Part shown: positions 16,677-25,592 of the stretch, piece by piece
Layout: each line of letters begins with the position of its first letter
Position numbering within the stretch: the stretch's first letter is position 1
Source: Acidobacteriota bacterium
Lineage (GTDB): Bacteria; Acidobacteriota; Terriglobia; Bryobacterales; Bryobacteraceae
Length of the DNA: 34,469 nt
Assembly: GCA_016871135.1 (NCBI GenBank)
Contig: VFZQ01000002.1
Location: forward strand, 1 to 34,469
Direction: 5' to 3'
Position numbers and translations under genes: made by a program
The notes under the pieces: generated by a model
Told to the model about the DNA's origin: nothing
Databases searched by the model: none
What the model saw: only the letters and a program-made list of their open reading frames with translations

Positions 16677-17351
16677 TTACGGAAGGAACCGGTAGCCAAC
16701 GCCATGAACCGTGAGGAAATGGCGCGGCGTGACGGGATCGATCTCGAATTTCTGGCGCAGCTTGACGATGTGCGCGTCGACGGTGCGAGTGTTCGGAAAC
16801 GAGTTGTAGCCCCAGACCGAATTCAAGATCACGTCGCGAGTCAGCGGGCGGTCTGGGTTTTGCAGGAAAAAGACGAGCAAGTTGTATTCGGCAGGCGTGA
16901 GTTTGACCTCCTCACCCTTGCGCATCACGATGCGCCGTTCCATGTCGATCTCGGTGTCGCCGAAGTGCTGCACGCGGTGGGCGTCGGACGTTGCGCGGCG
17001 CAAAACGGCCCGAATACGGGCCAGCAACTCGCGCCGGCCGAAAGGCTTGGTGACGTAGTCGTCGGCGCCGATTTCGAGAAGAAGGACTTTGTCGATCTCA
17101 TCGCCCACGGCGCTGAGTACAATGATAGGAGTCTGCACTTTGTCGGCGCGAAGTTGGCGGCAGATCTCGACCCCGGTCATGCCGGGGAGGCGAAGATCCA
17201 CCAGAATCAGATCGGGCCGCAGGGTGAGACAGCGCTCGTAGCCCTCCCGTCCATCGGCCGCAAGTTGTACGCGGAACCCCTCTTGCTCCAACATCAAAGC
17301 AATTGTGTCGCGAAGGCTGTCGTCGTCATCTATTACAAGGATTGTTTGCAT
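16677..17351 (-). CDS. OmpR/PhoB-family response regulator
   Basis: MQTILVIDDDDSLRDTIALMLEQEG...DLILVDLRLPGMTGVEICRQL...ADDYVTKPFGRRELLARIRAVLRR plus winged-helix VKLTPAEYNLLVFFLQNPDRPLTRDVILNSVWGYNSFPNTRTVDAHIVKLRQKFE. Confidence 0.96.
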   Translation of the reverse strand: MQTILVIDDDDSLRDTIALMLEQEGFRVQLAADGREGYERCLTLRPDLILVDLRLPGMTGVEICRQLRADKVQTPIIVLSAVGDEIDKVLLLEIGADDYVTKPFGRRELLARIRAVLRRATSDAHRVQHFGDTEIDMERRIVMRKGEEVKLTPAEYNLLVFFLQNPDRPLTRDVILNSVWGYNSFPNTRTVDAHIVKLRQKFEIDPVTPRHFLTVHGVGYRFLP

Positions 17352-17404
17352 CGTCGTGGCTGAAATGGGCCCGTTTGGAATTGTACCGGAAGGTGAGCTG
17401 AATC

Positions 17405-18031
17405 ATGCGTAAGTTTTTTCTCATTACTTTGACCGCGGCGCTCTACGCGCAGGAATACAAGTCGTCGGCCGTTGGCGCGCCGCCATCTGAATTGAACGCG
17501 AGCGTCTCGGGGTTGCTCGAAAAACAAGGGATTCAAATTCAGAAGGATGGGAAGGTGCTGAGCGAGATCTGGTTCCGGGCCGAACTGCCCGCGCCGAAAC
17601 CGACTACCGAGGGAAGCCTGACGATGCCAAACGTTCCGCACGGCACGCTGATGGGCGTAATGAAGGTGCATCAGAGCTATTCGGACCGCCGAGGCCAGAC
17701 GTTTAAAGCCGGGTTGTACACGTTGCGCTATAGCTACTATCCCGAGAACGGCGATCACCAGGGCGCCGCGCCGCAGCGCGATTTTCTAGTACTCTCGCCC
17801 GCCGACGCCGATACCGACGGCGCCGCGTTCCCGGAGTTCAAGCCGCTGATGGAGCAGAGCAAGAAGGTTTCAAATACGCCCCATCCGTGCGTGTTTTCGA
17901 TCCGCAAGGAAGACCCGAAGATCTTCAAGGACAATCACGTCGAGAAGGAAGGCGAGCAGGACTGGCTGCTGATGCGGAAGATCGGCGGCGTGCCGGTGAC
18001 GATGGTGATTGCCGGGAAGGTGGAGGCGTAA
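17405..18031 (+). CDS. Exported protein of unknown function
   Basis: Signal peptide MRKFFLITLTAALYAQ; coherent beta-rich 208-aa ORF. Confidence 0.82.
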   Translation: MRKFFLITLTAALYAQEYKSSAVGAPPSELNASVSGLLEKQGIQIQKDGKVLSEIWFRAELPAPKPTTEGSLTMPNVPHGTLMGVMKVHQSYSDRRGQTFKAGLYTLRYSYYPENGDHQGAAPQRDFLVLSPADADTDGAAFPEFKPLMEQSKKVSNTPHPCVFSIRKEDPKIFKDNHVEKEGEQDWLLMRKIGGVPVTMVIAGKVEA

Positions 18032-18049
18032 GCGGTACACTCGTCTGTT

Positions 18050-19840
18050 GTGAAGACGATCTTTTTCCTTTCGTTCGCGGCCGCGCTAATGGCGCAACCT
18101 CCCCGCCCCGAGATTCCTCAGCCGCAGTTTTCAAGAACCGATTGGCAGTCGCTCAACGGCGAATGGGAGTTCGCCTTCGACGACGCCAACGCCGGACTGC
18201 GCGAGAACTGGGCCGACGGCAAGAAGGCCTTCCCGAAAAAGATCGTCGTCCCGTTCGCCTTTGAAACGAAAAAGAGCGGCATCGGCGATACGTCGTTTCA
18301 TCCGTGGGTCTGGTATCGGCGCAGTGTGACGCCGCCCGCGGCGTGGAAGGGCAAGCGCGTGCTGCTGCATTTCGGCGCGGTCGACTACCGCGCTATGGTG
18401 TGGGTGAACGGCAAACATGCCGGGCAGCACGAGGGCGGGCATGTGCCGTTCCGCCTCGACATCACCGATCATCTCAACGCCGCTGGCGCACAGGTGATTA
18501 CCGTTCGGGCGGAGGACCCGCCGGAAGATCGCTACATCCCCCGAGGCAAGCAATACTGGCAGCCGCAATCGCGCGGGATCTTCTATACGCGCACAACAGG
18601 CATTTGGCAATCGGTGTGGATGGAAGCCGTCGGCGAGAGTTATCTGTCGAGTGTGCGCGTGCATGCGTCCAACGATGGCCGCGTGACGTTCGCCGGAAAA
18701 GTGACGCGTCCGCAGGCGGGATTAACGCTGCACGCGGCGATCAAATATCGCGACCGCGCGATTACTTCCGGCAGCGCCGCCGTCACGGGCGAACGCGCGA
18801 CGCTCGGACTCTTCGTCAACGATCCCGCGAAGTGGGGCATCAACCAGGGCAATCTCTATGACGTCACCTACGAGTTGCGCAAGGGCGCCGAGGTTCTCGA
18901 CCGTGTGTCGTCCTATTATGGCTACCGGTCGATTAACATCGAGAACGGGAAGTTCTATCTCAACACGCGGCCGACGTATTTGAAGATGGTGCTCGATCAG
19001 GGCTATTGGCCCGAGTCGACAATCACACCGCCGTCGGACGATGCAATTCAGTACGACATCAAGATGATGATCGAGATGGGCTTCAACGGCGCGCGCAAGC
19101 ATCAGAAGGTCGAAGACCCGCGGTTTCTGTATTGGGCCGACAGGATGGGCTTCCTGGTTTCGAGCGAGATGGCCAACGCGTATCTCTACGACGAAGACTA
19201 CGCCGCCCGCTTCACGCGCGAGTGGATCGAAGCGGTCGAGCGCGACGTGAATCATCCGTCGATCGTGATGTGGATTCCGATCAACGAAAGCTGGGGGGTG
19301 AGCGATATGAGCGATCCTCGTCAGGCCGCTCATTTGAAGGCGTTGTATCAGTTGACCAAGTCGCTGGACGCGACGCGCCCGGTGATCGACAACGATGGCT
19401 GGGAACACACCGACATGACCGACCTGTTCGGCATTCACGACTACGCCGCACGCGGCGAACGGCTGGTCGAGAAGTACAGGGTGCTTTCCCAGCAGAAGTT
19501 CGATTTCCCTGACAACGGGCGCGCGGTGCTTGCGCCGGGCTTTAAGTACAACGGTTCGCCGGTGTTTCTGAGCGAGTTCGGCGGCATCGCGTATCCGCTG
19601 CCCGGATCGCCCGTGCCCGCCGATGCGTGGGGGTACGCGGGTGTCGAGAAGTCGCCGGAGGCCGCGCTGGAGCGGCTGCGGTCACTCTACATCGGCATTC
19701 GGCAGATCCCTCAAATCATGGGCATCTGCTATACGCAGTTGACCGATGTCGAGCAGGAGATCAACGGGTTGCTGACGTACGACCGGAAGCCGAAGTTCGA
19801 TTCGAAGGTGCTGCGGGAGATTAATGGGTTGCTCAATTAG
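18050..19840 (+). CDS. Exported glycoside hydrolase family 2 protein (beta-galactosidase/beta-glucuronidase-like)
   Basis: GTG start; DWQSLNGEWEFAFDDA jelly-roll start, HPWVWYRRSVTPPAAWKGKRVLLHFGAVDY. Catalytic motifs WIPINESWG (acid/base Glu) and VFLSEFGGIAYP (nucleophile Glu). Confidence 0.93.
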   Translation: MKTIFFLSFAAALMAQPPRPEIPQPQFSRTDWQSLNGEWEFAFDDANAGLRENWADGKKAFPKKIVVPFAFETKKSGIGDTSFHPWVWYRRSVTPPAAWKGKRVLLHFGAVDYRAMVWVNGKHAGQHEGGHVPFRLDITDHLNAAGAQVITVRAEDPPEDRYIPRGKQYWQPQSRGIFYTRTTGIWQSVWMEAVGESYLSSVRVHASNDGRVTFAGKVTRPQAGLTLHAAIKYRDRAITSGSAAVTGERATLGLFVNDPAKWGINQGNLYDVTYELRKGAEVLDRVSSYYGYRSINIENGKFYLNTRPTYLKMVLDQGYWPESTITPPSDDAIQYDIKMMIEMGFNGARKHQKVEDPRFLYWADRMGFLVSSEMANAYLYDEDYAARFTREWIEAVERDVNHPSIVMWIPINESWGVSDMSDPRQAAHLKALYQLTKSLDATRPVIDNDGWEHTDMTDLFGIHDYAARGERLVEKYRVLSQQKFDFPDNGRAVLAPGFKYNGSPVFLSEFGGIAYPLPGSPVPADAWGYAGVEKSPEAALERLRSLYIGIRQIPQIMGICYTQLTDVEQEINGLLTYDRKPKFDSKVLREINGLLN

Positions 19841-19855
19841 GGTGGGCCGCCAGCT

Positions 19856-20047
19856 ATGCCGATGAAGGTTCGCGAGGTTATTCGCTTGTTGGAACGAAAT
19901 GGATGGAGGGAGGTGCGAACGAAGGGGAGCCATCGACACTTCCGGCATGCAAACGTCCCTTTCATCGTGACTGTGCCGGGGAATCCAGGCGGCGAAGTCG
20001 CCCCGGGCACGCTAAACGATATACTCAAGAAGGCAGGTCTAAAGTGA
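19856..20047 (+). CDS. hicA: HicA-type toxin
   Basis: MPMKVREVIRLLERNGWREVRTKGSHRHFRHANVPFIVTVPGNPGGEVAPGTLNDILKKAGLK; the GSHRHF catalytic His is conserved. Confidence 0.94.
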   Translation: MPMKVREVIRLLERNGWREVRTKGSHRHFRHANVPFIVTVPGNPGGEVAPGTLNDILKKAGLK

Positions 20048-20265
20048 TGTCCAAAAAATATCCAATCGTGATTGAGGCAACCAGCACCGGCTTCAGCGCC
20101 TATTCGCCCGATGTGCCAGGGTGTATCGCGATCGGCGATACCGAGGAAGAGATCCGGCTGAACTTTCAAGACGCACTGTCGGAGCACTTTCGCGTGATGC
20201 GCGAAATCGGCATGCCGATTCCCGAACCGCACTCCACGGTTAACTACGTCGAAATCGCGGCTTAA
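20047..20265 (+). CDS. hicB: HicB-type antitoxin
   Basis: MSKKYPIVIEATSTGFSAYSPDVPGCIAIGDTEEEIRLNFQDALSEHFRVMREIGMPIPEP. Start overlaps the hicA stop (TGATG); GTG at 20044 is an alternative. Confidence 0.92.
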   Translation: MSKKYPIVIEATSTGFSAYSPDVPGCIAIGDTEEEIRLNFQDALSEHFRVMREIGMPIPEPHSTVNYVEIAA

Positions 20266-21125
20266 GCTACCCCCGCCCGCATCTCATCCAGCGCCTGCTT
20301 CAAGCTCGCCACTTGCTCCTTGAGCGGCAAGTACTCCATGCAAATAATGCCTTCGTAGCCGGCCTTCGAAATCGCCTTGTAAATGTTGGCGTAGTTCATC
20401 TCGCCGGTGCCGGGCTCATTGCGGCCGGGGTTGTCGGCGACGTGGAACACCTTCACGTGCTGCATCGCCGCTTGGGCGGAGCGGATGACATCGCCGCGCT
20501 CGACCTGCTCGTGATAGAGATCGAACAATAGTTTCACGCTCGGGTGATTGACCTGCTGAATCAGTTTGAGCCCGTCGACGCAGTTCGACAGAAAGTAACC
20601 CTTGTGATTGACGCGCGTGTTGAGCGGTTCGACGATGAGCGTCACGTTGAACTTGGCCGCCAACTCGCCGCAGCGTTTGGCGCCGTCGACCATCGACTGG
20701 AACTGCTGTTCAAATGTCCGGTCGGGCAGGGTATTGCCGGACATGATCAGTCCGAGAGGCACTTCGAGCTTCTGCGCGAAGACGAGATTTTTTTCGACTT
20801 CAACCAGCAGCCGGTCGCGCTGCGCGGGGTCGACCATGTTCAATTTTTCGCGGCCCCACGCCGGCATCACGCCGAGCGTGTCGATCGACAAATGCAGCGA
20901 CCGCAGGAGACTCTTCACCGCGCGGATGCGGGCGTCGTCCCAGCCGGTGTGCTCGCCGACAAACTGCACGCTTTGAAAACCGGCCTTCGCGGCGGCTTCC
21001 ATCTTCTCTTCGAAGGTGCCTTTCAGTGTCCAGAGCATCACGCTCGACGTCACCTTGGCCTTCTTCGGAACAGGTGGCTGCTGCGCGAGCACGGCGCCGG
21101 TGGCGAGAAACAGTCTGCGGTCCAT
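20262..21125 (-). CDS. Sugar isomerase/epimerase-like TIM-barrel protein (hydroxypyruvate isomerase-like)
   Basis: MDRRLFLATGAVLAQQ leader, then the xylose-isomerase-like barrel: VEPLNTRVNHKGYFLSN, VKLLFDLYHEQVERGDV, VKVFHVADNPGRNEPGTGEMNYANIYKAI. Confidence 0.9.
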   Translation of the reverse strand: MDRRLFLATGAVLAQQPPVPKKAKVTSSVMLWTLKGTFEEKMEAAAKAGFQSVQFVGEHTGWDDARIRAVKSLLRSLHLSIDTLGVMPAWGREKLNMVDPAQRDRLLVEVEKNLVFAQKLEVPLGLIMSGNTLPDRTFEQQFQSMVDGAKRCGELAAKFNVTLIVEPLNTRVNHKGYFLSNCVDGLKLIQQVNHPSVKLLFDLYHEQVERGDVIRSAQAAMQHVKVFHVADNPGRNEPGTGEMNYANIYKAISKAGYEGIICMEYLPLKEQVASLKQALDEMRAGVA

Positions 21126-21135
21126 CCCTACCAGA

Positions 21136-21867
21136 CTACTTGCGTTTCTCGACGAACGCACGCATGCGTGTTTGCGCCTCGGGGGCCATCGCGTTCGCCG
21201 TCATCACGCCGCGGGTGAATCGGTAGGCGTCGTCTTGATCCATGTCAATCTGTTGATAGAACGCGCGTTTGCCGAGCTTGATGGTGTAATCGCTCTCGGC
21301 GGCGATAGTCGATGCAAGTTCCATCACGTTCGCCGCGAGATCGGCGGCGGGAACGGCGCGGTTGATCAGGCCCCAATCGGCGGCGGTGCGCGCGTCGATC
21401 GGCTTCGCCGTCAGCAGCATCTCCATCGCGCGTTTGCGGCCGATCGCCCGCGTCAACGCCACCATCGGCGTGGAACAAAACAGGCCAATGCGAACGCCCG
21501 GCGTAGCAAACCAGGCGTCTTCGGCGGCGATGGCGAGGTCGCACGTGGCGACAAGCTGACAACCCGCCGCGGTCGCAACGCCTTGCACCTGGGCGATTAC
21601 GGGCTGCCGCACAGCTTGCACCGTGTACATCAGCTCCGTGCACACATTGAACACTTCATCGACCCGATCCGACGCGCAGCCGATCATCTCGTTCAAATCG
21701 TGTCCCGCGCAGAACGCCGGACCCTCGGCGGCGATGACGATCACGCGGCCTTTCGCATCATGCAGCGCGGCGATCAGAGCCCGCATCATCGCCACCGAAA
21801 GCGCGTTGCGGCGCGGCCCCGCGAGCGTTAGGATCTCCACCGCGCCTTCGTGCGATACGTTGATCAT
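21136..21867 (-). CDS. Enoyl-CoA hydratase/isomerase family protein
   Basis: MINVSHEGAVEILTLAGPRRNALSVAMMRAL, AEGPAFCAGHDLNEM, VQGVATAAGCQLVATCDLAIAAEDAWFATPGVRIGLFCS. ATGA overlap with the upstream gene. Confidence 0.93.
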   Translation of the reverse strand: MINVSHEGAVEILTLAGPRRNALSVAMMRALIAALHDAKGRVIVIAAEGPAFCAGHDLNEMIGCASDRVDEVFNVCTELMYTVQAVRQPVIAQVQGVATAAGCQLVATCDLAIAAEDAWFATPGVRIGLFCSTPMVALTRAIGRKRAMEMLLTAKPIDARTAADWGLINRAVPAADLAANVMELASTIAAESDYTIKLGKRAFYQQIDMDQDDAYRFTRGVMTANAMAPEAQTRMRAFVEKRK

Positions 21868-23498
21868 GCCTTCTTCCCTTCCAACTGCCAACGCGTAAAC
21901 GGCGAGCGCGCCCCTTGAATATTCACGTTCAACAGGTAGGGAAGCTTGCTGGCGAATGCGCGTTGCAGCGCCGGGCCGACCTGTTCGACGGTGTCGATTG
22001 TTTCGCCGCCGCCGCCAAAGCCTTGGCAAACGATGTCGTACCGAGTGCGGCGCAGTTCGCAGGCCGTTGTCGTACCTTGTGTCGCACCCTGTAGCTCGCG
22101 CTCCAGTCCCCAGCCGCCGTCGTTGCCGACGACGATTACAACGGGCACGCCGTAGCGCACCAGCGTGTCGAGTTCGGCGATGTAAAAGCCGAGTGAGCCA
22201 TCGCCGGTGAGCATCATGACGGGCTGTTTTGGACGCGCCATCTGCTGGGACATTGCGTTTGGCAGAGCGGCGCCGATGGTCGCCATCGGGCCAAGCCGCA
22301 GCCATCCGCCTGGATGCAACGCGGGCATCATCGCGCGACCCCAGTGAATGAAATCACCGCCGTCCCAACTGAGCAGCGGAGAGACCGGCAGCGTACGGCG
22401 CATCTCGGCGTAGAACGCCGCGGGATGCAGCAGAGGGCCGGATACCTCGACGGTTTCAAGCTCCTTGATCCACGTCTTGCGCCACACCGCGAGTTGCTTC
22501 AACCACGCTTTGCGCGGCTCCCACGCCTTGGCCGGCGTTGCCGCTTCGAGGAAAAGCCGCGCGTCCGACAGCACGCCGAGTTCGATATCGCGCGTGTTGC
22601 CGAATTCGGGCGCGTGGACATCGACCTGAATGATCTTCGCGTTCTTGTTCAACAGGCGCGGCCCGCCCATCGCCAAGCGGTAATCGATGCGCTTGCCGAT
22701 CACGAGGATTACGTCGGCCTCTTGAAACGCCGGCACACAGCCGCGGTTTAGCGCGGGATCGGCGTACGGCGCATTCGCTATGACGCCGCGCGCCATCGTG
22801 ACATCGAAGTATGGCAGTGCGGTTTGCTTCAGGAATTTCTTCAGTGCGATGCCGGCATCGCTCCACCACACGCCGCTGCCGCCAATAACGACAGGCTTTT
22901 CGGCCTTGCGCAACAGTTCCATTGCCCGCGCGGGCGATTCGCAAGCGGCGCTGGTCCGATCGGCGCGCGGTACGCGCAACGGCGCGTCGGTCTTGCCGGT
23001 GAAGACGCTGACGGGAATCGACAGATGCGAGACTCCATAGCGTCCGTGGAAGCATTCGTTGAACGCGCGGCCGAGTGCGAACGGCACCTGCGCGGGCGTC
23101 GCCACCAAGTGCGCGAACTTGCAGGCGGGCGCCGCCATGCCGACTTGATCGACATCTTGAAACACGATGCGATGGCGCATGTCGGCGCCGGGTGCGCCGC
23201 TCACGGCGATGACCGGGCTACCGTTTGCATTCGCCGTCGCCATTCCGGTCAGCGCATTCGTATGGCCGGGGCCGCCGGTGACAAGCGCAAGCCCAGGCTT
23301 GCGTGTCATGCGGCTCCAGGCATCGGCCGCGTGGACCACGGCCGCTTCATGCCGCATGTGAATGATCTCGACGCCGCGCTTCTCAGCGACCGAGAGCACG
23401 TCGTTCAGATGGTCGCCGACAAGAGTGAAGTAGCGATCAATCCCGAGACCAAGTGTGGTTTCAACAAAGAGTTCCGCGCCAGAAGGCATGTCTGTCAT
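21864..23498 (-). CDS. Thiamine-diphosphate-dependent enzyme (acetolactate synthase / 2-hydroxyacyl-CoA lyase-like superfamily)
   Basis: MRHEAAVVHAADAWSRMTRKPGLALVTGGPGHTNALTGMATA (catalytic Glu present) and the ThDP motif GDGSLGFYIAELDTLVRYGVPVVIVVGNDGGW. Start at 23498 or 23489 uncertain. Confidence 0.92.
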   Translation of the reverse strand: MTDMPSGAELFVETTLGLGIDRYFTLVGDHLNDVLSVAEKRGVEIIHMRHEAAVVHAADAWSRMTRKPGLALVTGGPGHTNALTGMATANANGSPVIAVSGAPGADMRHRIVFQDVDQVGMAAPACKFAHLVATPAQVPFALGRAFNECFHGRYGVSHLSIPVSVFTGKTDAPLRVPRADRTSAACESPARAMELLRKAEKPVVIGGSGVWWSDAGIALKKFLKQTALPYFDVTMARGVIANAPYADPALNRGCVPAFQEADVILVIGKRIDYRLAMGGPRLLNKNAKIIQVDVHAPEFGNTRDIELGVLSDARLFLEAATPAKAWEPRKAWLKQLAVWRKTWIKELETVEVSGPLLHPAAFYAEMRRTLPVSPLLSWDGGDFIHWGRAMMPALHPGGWLRLGPMATIGAALPNAMSQQMARPKQPVMMLTGDGSLGFYIAELDTLVRYGVPVVIVVGNDGGWGLERELQGATQGTTTACELRRTRYDIVCQGFGGGGETIDTVEQVGPALQRAFASKLPYLLNVNIQGARSPFTRWQLEGKKA

Positions 23499-23511
23499 AC
23501 TAAGTCTTTTC

Positions 23512-24480
23512 ATGCCTAGAATTCTTGTGACCGGCGGCGCGGGTTATATCGGCTCCCATACTGTCCATCAACTGCGCACGCAAGGCTTTGATACGATCGT
23601 GGTCGATGACCTCTCCAAAGGTCACGCAGCCTCGGTGCCCGCCGAGGCATTGCACGTTGGGTCGATCTTCGATCGGTCGCAATTGATCGAAATTTTGTGC
23701 GGCGAGCGGATCGACGCGGTGGTGCACTTTGCGGCGTTCATCGCCGTCGGTGAGTCGACGCGCGAACCGCAGCGTTACTTTCATAACAACGTCAGCGGCA
23801 GCCTGGCTCTCCTCTCGGCGATGTCCGAAGCTGGCGTGAACAAACTCGTGTTCTCGTCAACGGCCGCGGTCTACGGCAACATCGACGTCTCTCCGATTCC
23901 CGAAGATACCCGTTACGATCCCGCCAATCCTTATGGCGAAACGAAAGTGATGGTGGAGCGCGTGTTGCACTGGCTCGACCAGTGTGCCGGTCTGCGCAGC
24001 GTGCGATTGCGCTACTTCAACGCCTGCGGCGCTAATCCCGATGCGGGTCTCGGCGAGCGCCACGATCCGGAAACGCATCTCATTCCACTTCTATTTCGCG
24101 CGATTCTCACCGGCAAGCCGATCACACTTTTCGGCGACGACTATCCCACGCCCGACGGCACCTGCATCCGCGACTACATTCACGTCGACGATCTCGCCAA
24201 CGCGCACATCGCGGCGCTGAAGCACTTGCTCGAGGGCGGCTCGTCGGACGTGTTCAACGTTGGAACTGGTGAAGGCCTTTCCGTGAAAGAAGTGCTCGCC
24301 GCCGTTGAGCGCGTTACCGGTCGAAAGGTGCCCCATGTCATCGGACCCCGCCGCGAAGGCGATCCCGCGCGGCTTGTCGCGGATTCGACAAAGCTTCGCC
24401 GCGCGCTCGGCTGGCAGCCGGTGCGATCGACGCTAGACGACATCATTCGTGACGCGTGGACATTCGAAACTAGAGCTTGA
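23512..24480 (+). CDS. galE: UDP-glucose 4-epimerase
   Basis: MPRILVTGGAGYIGSHTVHQL, FSSTAAVYGN, NPYGETKVMVERVL, RYFNACGANPDAGLGERHDPETHLIPLL, TPDGTCIRDYIHVDDLANAH. Confidence 0.96.
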   Translation: MPRILVTGGAGYIGSHTVHQLRTQGFDTIVVDDLSKGHAASVPAEALHVGSIFDRSQLIEILCGERIDAVVHFAAFIAVGESTREPQRYFHNNVSGSLALLSAMSEAGVNKLVFSSTAAVYGNIDVSPIPEDTRYDPANPYGETKVMVERVLHWLDQCAGLRSVRLRYFNACGANPDAGLGERHDPETHLIPLLFRAILTGKPITLFGDDYPTPDGTCIRDYIHVDDLANAHIAALKHLLEGGSSDVFNVGTGEGLSVKEVLAAVERVTGRKVPHVIGPRREGDPARLVADSTKLRRALGWQPVRSTLDDIIRDAWTFETRA

Positions 24481-25579
24481 AGAAGATCTTCCGCTGATAG
24501 AGCCAGTAGCACATCCCCCACATCACGGCCATGATTGTGAGGTTGTATGGGATCGCGCCCACCGGGCCGAGGAACGCGAACTTGCCGGTGAAGTTGCCGA
24601 TGCCACGTGCGAGCCAGCCGTGTAACACCTGCGAGAAGCTGTAGATGAAAATGCAGTTGACGCCGACCACGGCGGCCGGGAACGTCCAGCCTTTTGCCTG
24701 CTTCACTTCGATCAGCCAGTAACACGCCGCGAAGGCGGCAAGCACCCATCCGGCGCTGAAGAAGGTGAAGGATCCCAACCACAGCCTTTTGACCATCGGG
24801 ATCATCGGCGCAAGTGCGAGTCCGAGAGCGAAACACGCGGCCGAACAACCTGCGAGAATGCGAAGCCGCTTGCCGTGTTCGGCTTCGTTTTGCAAGAGCA
24901 GGCCGGTCCAGGCGCCGAACAGAACCGTGATCGCGTTGCCCAGGAAGTTCAGCGTGGTGTAGAAACCGGAGTGGTTGTAGCCGAGGATGGCGTAGTCGAG
25001 TTGCTGGCCGACATTGCCGGTTTGCGCGAACACGCCGCCGGGCGCGGGGAAGAGATAGAACAGCGCATGATGCAGCGCCATCAGCCCGAGTGCCGTAACA
25101 GCCTGCGCTTTGAACGGCAATCGAAGTATAGAAAAGACGAGAACGTAGGAGAACGCGATCTGGCAGAGCACGTTGATGAACTGCATGCGCAGCGGTTGCG
25201 TTGTGTTCCAGTTCGAGAGCACGTTCGACAAAACCAGCAGCGCCGCCGCGCGCCAGAGGACGTGCTTGAAGAGTTGAGCGTGCGTCGCGCCCTTGCACAA
25301 CCGGATGGCGGAAGCAAGCGGAATCGCAACGCCGACGATGAAAGTGAAAGCGGGCTGGATCAGATCCCAGAGCGTGCAGCCGGCCCAGGCCGCGTGCTCG
25401 AACTGATCGGCCAGCCACGCCATGCTGGCGTTGTCCCTGAAGGCATCCCGGATTCCAAAGCCGTGGGAGATGAGCAGTAGCATCGTCAGGCCGCGGAAGA
25501 CGTCGAGCGATTCGAGGCGCGCGGGTGCGGTGTCCAGGCGTTCGGCTTGGCGGATTGGAGCTTCGGCGGTTGCGGCCAT
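24470..25579 (-). CDS. Multi-TM acyltransferase-like protein (DUF5009 / heparan-alpha-glucosaminide N-acetyltransferase-like)
   Basis: RLESLDVFRGLTMLLLISHGFG start motif; about 10 hydrophobic segments; LWDLIQPAFTFIVGVAIPL. Confidence 0.85.
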   Translation of the reverse strand: MAATAEAPIRQAERLDTAPARLESLDVFRGLTMLLLISHGFGIRDAFRDNASMAWLADQFEHAAWAGCTLWDLIQPAFTFIVGVAIPLASAIRLCKGATHAQLFKHVLWRAAALLVLSNVLSNWNTTQPLRMQFINVLCQIAFSYVLVFSILRLPFKAQAVTALGLMALHHALFYLFPAPGGVFAQTGNVGQQLDYAILGYNHSGFYTTLNFLGNAITVLFGAWTGLLLQNEAEHGKRLRILAGCSAACFALGLALAPMIPMVKRLWLGSFTFFSAGWVLAAFAACYWLIEVKQAKGWTFPAAVVGVNCIFIYSFSQVLHGWLARGIGNFTGKFAFLGPVGAIPYNLTIMAVMWGMCYWLYQRKIFFKL

Positions 25580-25592
25580 GGCCGGGATTGTA

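Noticed and set aside
16491-17363. 290-aa plus-strand ORF
   Set aside because: Antisense to the two response-regulator genes, both of which have intact receiver motifs.
18722-19438. 238-aa minus-strand ORF
   Set aside because: Antisense to the GH2 catalytic domain, which has intact motifs.
21864-23498. Annotation as glyoxylate carboligase (gcl)
   Set aside because: The catalytic Glu position is occupied (RHEAAV), unlike established Gcl, so only superfamily-level assignment is justified.
24180-25418. 412-aa minus-strand ORF
   Set aside because: Alternate-frame reading across galE (antisense) and the DUF5009-like gene; Arg/His/Cys-rich noise.
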